This document shows positions 9,260 to 16,817 of a stretch of 56,249 nucleotides of DNA, piece by piece. Location of the stretch: positions 1 to 56,249 of the forward strand of contig CAJBBX010000023.1 in assembly GCA_903951425.1 (NCBI GenBank). The letters run 5' to 3'. The notes beneath the pieces are model-generated. The model had not been told where the DNA came from. It worked only from the letters and a program-made list of their open reading frames with translations, and made no database searches. This DNA is from an uncultured Chthonomonas sp. GTDB lineage: Bacteria; Armatimonadota; Chthonomonadetes; Chthonomonadales; CAJBBX01. Made by a program: the position numbers and the translations under genes. Each line of letters opens with the position of its first letter. The first letter of the stretch is position 1.

Positions 9260-9694
9260 AGTGCCGCCTCCCTGCGCCGAAGCCCGACCGATCGGACGCG
9301 CGTGCCTGTTTATACCCGCCGCCCCTGCCGGCGAAGGGCGGCAGCACGCCGTGGCGCGTAGAAGCCTGCGCACGCGTTGAGCAGCATCCGCCTTGCAACG
9401 ATCGTGGTAACGGCCACGCCGATGGCGACGTCGCACAACGGTCCACGCGTAGTCAACTCGTCAGCCAACCATCGCGAGCCGACACTGGGAGGTAGCGCCA
9501 TGACGAAGCTCAGCCTTGCCGGCGCGGCGGACCGGCGGAGGTCGTGTCAACTGGAGTGTGTAACTGGTTCACCGCGCCTGCCATGTCGCGGGCGGGTCCC
9601 GCGCTCGCCCAAGCAGGACAGTCGCCACCCGAAACCGAACTACGTTCGCGCCGGTGGGAGTTGCCCGTCTGCTTGCCGGCCATGGAGGGGAACC
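9260..9694. other. Divergent intergenic region
   Basis: These 435 bases separate the minus-strand 1518-aa gene from the plus-strand DUF6259-like gene, and should hold both promoters. A GGGAGGT followed by ATG at 9500 is in frame with the downstream gene but would add 65 Arg/Pro-rich residues before the signal peptide, so it is not preferred. No other gene or convincing RNA was seen. Confidence 0.4.
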
Positions 9695-11788
9695 TTGCTG
9701 CTGAACTCGTTCTTACGGCTTGCTGTCGCTTGCGCCGCCCTTGCCCTCGGCGCATGCGCCCTTGCGTCTCCGGCGCCGCCGCCCATCGCGCTGAAGTATG
9801 GCCAGGTGGAGCTGGACGCCGACCGGCAGTCGGGCGCCCTGCTACGGGTGGCCTTCACGGGCCGGGCCGTGACGCTCACGCCGCCTACCGGCGCGGCGGA
9901 GAACTACCGCTTGCTGCTGGTGAAGCCTGACGGCTCCATGGCTACGATCCTGGGCAAGGAGCAGCGGCTCACGGGCTCGACGGTGAACCGGGGCACGCTC
10001 ACCCTCCGGTGGGAGGGACCGCTGAAGGACACCGCGGGCGCGGAGCATAAGGTCGCGGTGCGGATGACGGCGCGGGCCGCCGGCGCCGGGCTGACCTTCG
10101 GGTTCCATCTGGAGAACAGCACGCTCGGCAAGGTGCAGGAGGTCTCCTACCCCTACCTGGGAGGCGTCACCGGGTTCGGCGCGACCGACGGCAAGCCCTC
10201 CGACGCCACGGTGTGGGCGCCGACCTCCACACCCACCGAGAGGCCGCTGCTGCCGACGGCGGGCGGAGTCGGCTTCGCCTATCCGGGCCAGCTCAACATG
10301 GGCTTCACCTGCCTCCAGAGCAAGGGCGCAGGCCAGACGCTCTACATGGGCATGCACGATCCGGTCGCCCGGTACAAGGCGTTCCGATTGACGGAGAGCG
10401 GCGGCGACCTGGCGGCCTCGGTGCAGCATACGCCCTTCGTGCCGCCGGGCGGCTCGTTCGACGGCTCGCCGGTCATGTTCCAGGTGGTCAAGGGCAACTG
10501 GCTTGCCGCCTCGCGCCTCTACCGCGACTTCTTCCAGGCCGCGTTCGGCATCGTGCAGCCGTCGGAGGACTGGATACGGCGGCAGTCCTTCTTCGTCATG
10601 ACCATGTTCATGATGCCCGAGGGCACCATCGGCTACACCTTCAAGGACATCCCCCGCTGGGCCGACGCCGCAAAGAAGGCCGGCCTCGGCGCCGTGCAGG
10701 TCAGCGGATGGCAGATGGGCGGGCACGACAACGGCTACCCGCTCTACGAGCCCGACCCGAGGCTGGGGACCTGGGAGGAGCTGGCGGCGGGCATCCGCTA
10801 CTGCCACAGGCTGGGGCTGAAGGTCTTCTTCTTCGCCAACTACCAGCCGATGATGGTGGAGATGGAGCGCTACAAGACCGAGTGGAGCAAGTACCGCGAG
10901 ATGGCCCCCGGCGGCGGGTTCACCTGGATGGCGGGGTGGGGCATGGGCACCCTCTGGGCCCGCGCGGGCCACCCGAAGCTGATGACCTGGGCCAACCTCG
11001 CCTTCCCGCAGTTCCGAAAGGTGATCGTCGACTACTTCGCGCGGCTGGCCTCGATCGGCGCCGACGGAGTGCATGTCGACAAGATGTTCCCGTCGGGCAT
11101 CGACTACAACCCCGACAGCCCTCTGAGCCCCGACAGCGCCACCTGGGAGGGGGCCATCACGCTGAGCAAGGAGATCATGGCCGCCTGCCGCAAGCTGAAC
11201 CCGGACTGGTGCATGTCGTTCGAGTGCAACTGGGACCGGATGCTCCAGTTCGGCGGCGCCACCTGGTGGGTCGGCAACCAGCTCATCACGCGGAAGGTCT
11301 TCCCCGAGCACGTGGAGACCACGAGCATCACGCAGGCCTATGACATTCTGGGCGTCAACAACCTGGTGCGTGACGGCCATGTGGTGATGCTGGCCCCCAT
11401 GAGCTTCGGCAGGGGCCTGGACTGGGCGCCGGTGCAGGGGCTCGCCGGCTACGTGCGGCAGGTGAAGCTGATCCGCGACCAGCTGGCGGACGCGGTCTTC
11501 TACGGCCGATCGATGGGGCAGGAGCCGGTGAAGCTGGAGGGCGGGCCGCCGGACGGCGTGGCGTACAACGTCTGGGTGGACCGCCGCACGGGCCGGCGGG
11601 TCTGCATCCTCACCAACAGCCGCATGGAGCCGCGCACGCTCACCTTCCCGGGCTTCGCCGGCGCCGCGTCGGGCCGCGTTCGGCTGCATGTGCCGGGCCG
11701 CAGGGCGCGGACGCTGGAGCTGCCCGCCGCCGTCACGCTGCCCGCCGAGCGGGTCGTCTTCGTCGAGGAAGTGGGAGGCAAGCGATGA
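9695..11788 (+). CDS. Secreted DUF6259-like TIM-barrel glycosidase-like protein
   Basis: Start is taken as TTG at 9695: GGAGGGG lies 4 bases upstream and the N-terminus is a signal peptide (LLNSFLRLAVACAALALGAC). LGAC could be a lipobox, so it may be a lipoprotein. The product is 697 aa. Residues about 30-280 form a beta-sandwich containing TLTLRWEGPL and YPYLGGVTGFGA. Residues about 290-560 match DUF6259-type (beta/alpha)8 proteins, with VQVSGWQMGGHDNGYP, VFFFANYQ and DGVHVDKMFPSG; the Asp of HVDKM, near residue 461, is a plausible active-site acid. A C-terminal beta domain closes the protein. It overlaps the next gene by 4 bases (ATGA), so the two are translationally coupled. The substrate is unknown. 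Confidence 0.8.
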   Translation: MLLNSFLRLAVACAALALGACALASPAPPPIALKYGQVELDADRQSGALLRVAFTGRAVTLTPPTGAAENYRLLLVKPDGSMATILGKEQRLTGSTVNRGTLTLRWEGPLKDTAGAEHKVAVRMTARAAGAGLTFGFHLENSTLGKVQEVSYPYLGGVTGFGATDGKPSDATVWAPTSTPTERPLLPTAGGVGFAYPGQLNMGFTCLQSKGAGQTLYMGMHDPVARYKAFRLTESGGDLAASVQHTPFVPPGGSFDGSPVMFQVVKGNWLAASRLYRDFFQAAFGIVQPSEDWIRRQSFFVMTMFMMPEGTIGYTFKDIPRWADAAKKAGLGAVQVSGWQMGGHDNGYPLYEPDPRLGTWEELAAGIRYCHRLGLKVFFFANYQPMMVEMERYKTEWSKYREMAPGGGFTWMAGWGMGTLWARAGHPKLMTWANLAFPQFRKVIVDYFARLASIGADGVHVDKMFPSGIDYNPDSPLSPDSATWEGAITLSKEIMAACRKLNPDWCMSFECNWDRMLQFGGATWWVGNQLITRKVFPEHVETTSITQAYDILGVNNLVRDGHVVMLAPMSFGRGLDWAPVQGLAGYVRQVKLIRDQLADAVFYGRSMGQEPVKLEGGPPDGVAYNVWVDRRTGRRVCILTNSRMEPRTLTFPGFAGAASGRVRLHVPGRRARTLELPAAVTLPAERVVFVEEVGGKR

Positions 11789-13242
11789 GGCGAGCGGCGG
11801 CGGTGACGGCACTTCTTGCTGCATGCCTCTGGCCGGGAGCGGCACGGGCGCAGGGCATCGAGAACGGCGGGTTCGAGAGCGGGGGATTTGCCGGATGGAC
11901 GGCCGACCCCAACTGGGTGGTGGTGGACAACACCTGCGGCTACTACTCGGGATGGGCCGGCAAGTACTGGGCCTGGAGCGGCGGCAAGGGCGAGCCGGCC
12001 CTGGGCGTGCTCAAGTCCAAGCCCTTCAATATGGATAAGGACGCCGTGCGCCTTCTCATCTCGGGCTGGAGCTCCATCCACGGCACGGGTCAGCCCCGCC
12101 GCTGGAACCACGTCTCGCTGAAGCTGGCGGACGGGACGGAGATCGACCGCGTCTACGCGCCCGATACCACCGTCTTCGTGCCCGCCTACCTCGACGGCTC
12201 CAAGCACAAGGGCAAGAGCGTCTACGTGGAGGCGGTCGACGACGCCGAGATGGCCACCTACTCCATGCTCTGCATCGACGACGTGCGCACCGCCGACTTC
12301 CCGGCCGACTTCGTGCAGCCCGTGCGCCGGGCAGGGCGCTTCGACCCGCGCAAGAGCCTTCGCCTGGAGGACGACGCCCTGGCCATCGAGGCCGACCGCG
12401 CCAATGGCTCCATCACGCGCATACTGGACAAGGCGACGGGCCTCGACCTGATCCTGGAGCCGACGCTGGCGGGCAGCTACCGGTTCGCGCTGCCGATCCC
12501 CGGCAAGGAGCCCTGGCAGACCCTGGAGGCCAACTGGATCTTCGGCCGCGACCAGAAGCTGAGCAGCGCGGAGGTCCAGGGCCGCACGCTGACGCTGCGA
12601 TGGGACGGCCCCCTGCGCAACTACCTTGGCGAGGCCTACGACGCCTCGACCACAATGACCGTGCAGCTGCGCGACGGCGGCGCACTCTTCGAGCTGGCCA
12701 TCGACAACCGAACCAGCCTGCCCGTGGGCGAGACCTACTTCCCTGTGCTGGGCGGCATCCAGGGGCTCGGAGCCACGCGCGGCGCCCTGAAGGCCACGGA
12801 GATGGTGCGCCCCTCCGGCACGGCGGCCGCTCCCGCCACAACGGCTGCTACCATCTTCAGCGTCTTCAACAACATGTCGCCCTTCGGCGATCAAGGCCCG
12901 GAGCAGTACTACAGCTATCCCGAGGCCCAGCCGCAGCCCTGGGTGGCCTTCCACGCCCCCAAAGCCGGCCGCAGCGTGCAGGTTGGGGCGCTGGACCCGG
13001 CCAACCGCCAGCTCTACGTGAGGCTGGAGCTGGTCCCGTCGTCGGCCGGCACCCCGCGCGACGACGGCAACTGGCCCCGCCCCGCCGAGCTCAAGGGAGC
13101 GCCGGTGGGCGTCGAGTTGACCTTGGTGGACTGCAAGGGCGGTCCTGTGGGGAAGCCGTACAAGGCCGCGCCGGCGCTGCTGAAGTTCCTCAGCGGCGGC
13201 GGACCGGAGCTGCTGAAGGAGTGGGCGAAGAGGCGGCCGTAG
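11785..13242 (+). CDS. Secreted two-domain carbohydrate-binding-like protein, coupled to the DUF6259-like gene
   Basis: The product is 485 aa. ATG overlaps the preceding stop by 4 bases. The signal peptide ends near ARAQG. Residues about 25-170 (IENGGFESGGFAGWT...) look like a CBM-type jelly roll of the 'NGGFE..GFxGW' sort. Residues about 190-400 repeat the N-terminal beta-sandwich of the upstream gene, with TLTLRWDGPL and YFPVLGGIQGLGATRG aligning with that protein's TLTLRWEGPL and YPYLGGVTGFGA. The TIM barrel is absent, so this looks like a binding or accessory partner of the upstream enzyme rather than an enzyme itself. No known family name is claimed. Confidence 0.75.
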   Translation: MRRAAAVTALLAACLWPGAARAQGIENGGFESGGFAGWTADPNWVVVDNTCGYYSGWAGKYWAWSGGKGEPALGVLKSKPFNMDKDAVRLLISGWSSIHGTGQPRRWNHVSLKLADGTEIDRVYAPDTTVFVPAYLDGSKHKGKSVYVEAVDDAEMATYSMLCIDDVRTADFPADFVQPVRRAGRFDPRKSLRLEDDALAIEADRANGSITRILDKATGLDLILEPTLAGSYRFALPIPGKEPWQTLEANWIFGRDQKLSSAEVQGRTLTLRWDGPLRNYLGEAYDASTTMTVQLRDGGALFELAIDNRTSLPVGETYFPVLGGIQGLGATRGALKATEMVRPSGTAAAPATTAATIFSVFNNMSPFGDQGPEQYYSYPEAQPQPWVAFHAPKAGRSVQVGALDPANRQLYVRLELVPSSAGTPRDDGNWPRPAELKGAPVGVELTLVDCKGGPVGKPYKAAPALLKFLSGGGPELLKEWAKRRP

Positions 13243-13258
13243 CGGGTCGGGGCATGCG

Positions 13259-13495
13259 CTACGTGATCGGCGCCGACCGGCGCAACGCCGCCTCGACGAA
13301 CTCCGGATCGGCCTGTGACGCATCAACGACATCGACGCTGATCAGCAGGTCGGACTCCATGAACTCCTCGCGCAGGTCGGCCAGAACCGGAGCCGCCAGC
13401 GGCGACTGCGTGAGGAGCATGAGGTCGAGGTCGGACCACGTCCGCGCCTCACCCGTGGCGCGGCTCCCGAAGGCGACCACCGGCGTTCCCGCCAC
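13259..13495 (-). CDS. Minimal nucleotidyltransferase (MNT/MntA-like), start uncertain
   Basis: The reading frame contains the nucleotidyltransferase signature GS-X10-DxD (AFGSRATGEARTWSDLDL), and VDVVD further on can supply the third carboxylate. From the GTG at 13495 it is 78 aa. Family members are usually about 95-110 aa, and sensible protein sequence continues upstream in frame (...APVRQILARYV) to about 13560 without an ATG, GTG or TTG. The true start is thus unclear, or the 5' end is damaged. Such proteins often pair with a HEPN protein as toxin-antitoxin or modify nucleic acids or proteins. No HEPN gene is adjacent here. Confidence 0.65.
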   Translation of the reverse strand: MAGTPVVAFGSRATGEARTWSDLDLMLLTQSPLAAPVLADLREEFMESDLLISVDVVDASQADPEFVEAALRRSAPIT

Positions 13496-13566
13496 ATACC
13501 GGGCGAGGATTTGACGGACCGGCGCCAGGTCGCCGGCTGCAAGGGCGAGGCTGATCTGCTCCCGCC

Positions 13567-16500
13567 CTACCCCCGCGCCCGAACCTTCGCCATGACCTGC
13601 GCGCCCGCGTCGACCTTGAGGCGCGCCTGGATCGCCGTGGACGCGCCGGGGCCGATGGCCTGGGTCCGGTTCAGCGTGACTGTGTCGGTTCCGATGCCGG
13701 TGACCACGCCTGATGCCGCAGGGCGCCCCTCAAGGATGGCCTTTGCCTCGACGATGGGCACGGGCACACCGTCGGCGGTCACGAACCGCACGTCGTACTG
13801 GCCGGCCTCGGTGACGACGGCGGAGAGGTCCACGGTCGCCTCGGCGCCGCGCCACTGACCGGCCATCTCCCATGCCTCGGGATGGTCGTAGAGCTGGAAC
13901 TCCCAGAGGGTCGGGCCGGGGCCGGTGTACTTCAGGATGTGCAGGCGGACGTACCGGCCGGTGACGCGCTCGAAGTCGGCCTGCCACGCCGCGCCGATGG
14001 TGGAGCCGGTGTGTAGGGTGCGCCACGGCTGGTCGGGCGCGCTCCGCGTCTCGATGGTGAAGGCCTGCACGCGGTCCGCCAGTTCCATGATGCGGGCGCG
14101 GGCGAACTTGCGCGGGCGGCCAAGGTCGATCACCACCCAGGGGTCACGATCGCCGTCGACCGAGCCCCACCGGCTACCCGTGTCACCGTCGACGAGATAC
14201 CCTGGCTCGTAGGGTGCGCTGTGGCTGGTCGATGCCGTGGCGGCGCAACCCTGGCTCAGCGGCGTCTGATGCGCATGCGCCAGCCGGTCGTCGACGCGGT
14301 GGGCCTGAAGCAGCCTGAGGGTCGGCGTGCCGACAGCTTCGGTGATGCGCACGCGGATCCTGTCGACCGTGACGGGCGCGAAGAGGTCGATCTTCCTGCG
14401 GCCCACGGCCGTGCCGGAGGCCAGCTTCTGCCAGGCGCCGCCCACCCGGCCCTCCACCGTGTAGGCGCGGATGCGGTGGCCTTCGCCGTACTCCTCCCAG
14501 AGGTCGACGCAGTTGACCTGCTCAGGCCCGCCGAGGTCCAGGGTCGCGGTGCGCCCGCTGACGGACTTCACCGATGCCACGGGGTGGCCGAAGTTGCGCT
14601 CGATGGCGTGGCCGAACTCGGTGTAGCGCGCCATGTCGCCCTCCGGGATGCGGCCGGTCGTGTTCGGCGTGGCGTTGAGCAGCAGCACCGACCCGCGCCC
14701 GGCCGACTGCACGTAGAGGTCCATCAGCCTATCGAGGCTCTTGCGTTTCTGCTCGTTGCCGGCGTTCCAGAACCAGTTGTGGTCGTAGAGCGGCGTATCG
14801 CACTCCACCGGCGCCCAGGCGTCGCCGTCGGGGTCGCCCTGATCCTGGGTCGCCCCGCCTGAGGCCAGGTCGGCGCGCCGCAGGCTGTTCCAGTTCGGGT
14901 CGCGGGAGATGCCTGCCTCGTTGCCTACCCAGCGGATCGAGGCGTTCCGCCCCTGAAAGACCACGGCGTTCGGGGCCAGGCGCTTCAGGATGTCCGACAG
15001 GTCGATGATCGAGCCGCCGTCCAGCCAGACCTCGCGCACCAGGTCCGGCCCGCAGAAGCCCAGGACCTCCTCCCACTGGGTTCGGAAGAGGCGGTTCCAC
15101 TCGGCCTGCCGGGCCGGGTCGTCGGTCTTGCCGCCCGCTCCGATGGATTTGGTGAAGCGCACGTCGTCGGGATAGAGGTAGATGCCGATGCTCAATGCGT
15201 GCTTGCGGCAGGCGTCGGCCACCTCCTTCACAAGGTTGCCCTTGCCTCCGCGCCAGGGGATGTTGCGCACGCAGTACTCGGTGGTCGTGGTGGGCCACCA
15301 GCAGAAGCCGCCCACGTGGCTGGCCACCAGCAGCACCTCTTTGGCTCCCCAGGCCTTTGCTGCGCGGCAGATGCCATCTGCGTCGAAATGGCTGGGGTTC
15401 ATCTTGGTCAGGTCGAACTTGCCGTCGGTGTCGTACTCGGTGCCGAGCCACGTGGCCACGCCCAGGCAGACGAAGAGGAGGCGCTCCTGTTCGTGCCAGG
15501 CGTATTGCGCGGCGCTGGGCTTGGCGAGGGGCGCACGCAGGGGACGCACTTCGTCCAGCGGGCGGCCGTTGAACCAGCGGGCGAGGACGGCGATGTTGCG
15601 GTCGTTGCCCGAGAACGCCGTCGATGGCTTGGACCGATACAGCGCCACGGGCCGCGGCAGCGACGAGCCGTCGGGCCTGGCGAAGCCGTAGATGCCGTAG
15701 GCCCTGTTGACCGGGTCCGATAACGCCTTGGCGGCGTCATGGCCGTCGCCCCAGCCGACCAGGCAGAGTAGCGGCCGGGTTTGGGGACCGAAGCGCGGCG
15801 CGATGGCCTGCAACTCGCCGGGCCTGCCGCCCTCCTCCATGAACCAGTCGACCTCCTTCAGGACGCTGTTGCCCACGAGGCCCGACGTGCGCGGGTTGTG
15901 GCAGGAGAGCCAGATAGTGCAGTCCGGCTTCACGCGCTTGGCGGTGTCGTGGATCACGCGCCAGCATCGCTCCACGGCGCGGCCCTCGTAGGCGGCGCGG
16001 TCCGCGGCCGTCAGCGACGCCTCGCCCGCAAACGGCTTTGACATAAGCTTCTCGAACAGCTCCCGCTCGCAGGGCAGCCACTTGCCCGCCGTGGCCCGCT
16101 GCCGTGCGCCATCGCTGGGGCAGAAGAGCCAGTCCACCATGAAGCCGTCCATCTTGCCCAGCCGGAGCCCCTCCTCCACGGCCTGCCCCAGGTAGGCCAG
16201 GTAGGCATCGGTAAAGGGGATGCACTGGTCGCCCTGCGCGCCGTAGCTCAGGTCGGGATGCTCCTGCGACCAGCGGGTATTGGCCCCGGCGCAGAAGTAG
16301 CCCATCACCCTCATGCCGCGCTTGTGGCCCAATCGAACGATCTCCGGCAGGAAGTCGTGTACGAGGCCCGGCTGCGCGGGGATGCGGCCGCCCTTGTACC
16401 AGGCGTAGCCGTTGCAGGAGACGGCGAACGTCTGGATGGTGTTGCAGCCCAGCGCCTTGTACCAGGCCACATGCTCGGACGGCGAGGCATCGGCCCAGAG

Positions 16501-16659
16501 CCCCGGCCTGGCGAACCCGCCCACGCCCCCGTCGCCCCAGTTGAAGTCGATGCAGAAGGCGCGAATGGGCGCCCGCCCCGCCGCAGGCGAAGGCAGGGCC
16601 GCCCCGACGGCCGAGGCCATCAGGGCGCCGATCACGAACAGGGCCACCCGAAGTTCCAT
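13567..16659 (-). CDS. Secreted two-barrel protein: N-terminal TIM-barrel plus GH29-like alpha-L-fucosidase plus F5/8C domain
   Basis: The product is 1030 aa with a signal peptide, and GGGAGGAG lies 5 bases before the ATG. Residues about 30-345 form one barrel-like region (CIDFNWGDGG, GCNTIQTFAVSCNGYAW, MRVMGYFCAG, DGFMVDW). Residues about 365-640 form a second, GH29-like barrel (MNPSHFDADGICRAAKAWGAKEVLL, then SIGIYLYP, then REVWLDGGS). D547 in WLDGG sits where the GH29 nucleophile lies. Residues about 805-920 are an F5/8 type C (CBM32-like) domain with LVDGDTGSRW and WVVIDLG. A short beta domain ends the protein. GH29 enzymes retain configuration while releasing alpha-L-fucose. The other barrel has no assigned activity. 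It is transcribed divergently from the GH95 gene across 158 bases, suggesting shared control. Confidence 0.82.
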   Translation of the reverse strand: MELRVALFVIGALMASAVGAALPSPAAGRAPIRAFCIDFNWGDGGVGGFARPGLWADASPSEHVAWYKALGCNTIQTFAVSCNGYAWYKGGRIPAQPGLVHDFLPEIVRLGHKRGMRVMGYFCAGANTRWSQEHPDLSYGAQGDQCIPFTDAYLAYLGQAVEEGLRLGKMDGFMVDWLFCPSDGARQRATAGKWLPCERELFEKLMSKPFAGEASLTAADRAAYEGRAVERCWRVIHDTAKRVKPDCTIWLSCHNPRTSGLVGNSVLKEVDWFMEEGGRPGELQAIAPRFGPQTRPLLCLVGWGDGHDAAKALSDPVNRAYGIYGFARPDGSSLPRPVALYRSKPSTAFSGNDRNIAVLARWFNGRPLDEVRPLRAPLAKPSAAQYAWHEQERLLFVCLGVATWLGTEYDTDGKFDLTKMNPSHFDADGICRAAKAWGAKEVLLVASHVGGFCWWPTTTTEYCVRNIPWRGGKGNLVKEVADACRKHALSIGIYLYPDDVRFTKSIGAGGKTDDPARQAEWNRLFRTQWEEVLGFCGPDLVREVWLDGGSIIDLSDILKRLAPNAVVFQGRNASIRWVGNEAGISRDPNWNSLRRADLASGGATQDQGDPDGDAWAPVECDTPLYDHNWFWNAGNEQKRKSLDRLMDLYVQSAGRGSVLLLNATPNTTGRIPEGDMARYTEFGHAIERNFGHPVASVKSVSGRTATLDLGGPEQVNCVDLWEEYGEGHRIRAYTVEGRVGGAWQKLASGTAVGRRKIDLFAPVTVDRIRVRITEAVGTPTLRLLQAHRVDDRLAHAHQTPLSQGCAATASTSHSAPYEPGYLVDGDTGSRWGSVDGDRDPWVVIDLGRPRKFARARIMELADRVQAFTIETRSAPDQPWRTLHTGSTIGAAWQADFERVTGRYVRLHILKYTGPGPTLWEFQLYDHPEAWEMAGQWRGAEATVDLSAVVTEAGQYDVRFVTADGVPVPIVEAKAILEGRPAASGVVTGIGTDTVTLNRTQAIGPGASTAIQARLKVDAGAQVMAKVRARG

Positions 16660-16817
16660 GCCACTCCTCCCCGGCTGCGGCGCCGATGCGTGCGACGGTT
16701 GGTGTACCGATCATGCTACCGCACGGGGACGTGCCCACATCGCCCGCCATGTCTGGGGTAACGTGGAGGGAGCGGGCCGGCGATGGGACGCATCGGCCGC
16801 GCTGCGGAGGTGCTTGG

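Noticed and set aside
9500-9694. ATG at 9500 with a strong GGGAGGT as start of the DUF6259-like protein
   Set aside because: It would put 65 Arg/Pro-rich residues before a signal peptide. TTG at 9695 has its own GGAGGGG. Kept only as an alternative.
9842-13332. Long minus-strand open frames (667 and 610 aa) opposite the DUF6259-like and partner genes
   Set aside because: Composition is Arg/His/Ala-rich without domains. The plus-strand frames carry signal peptides and family motifs. These are antisense shadows of GC-rich coding DNA.
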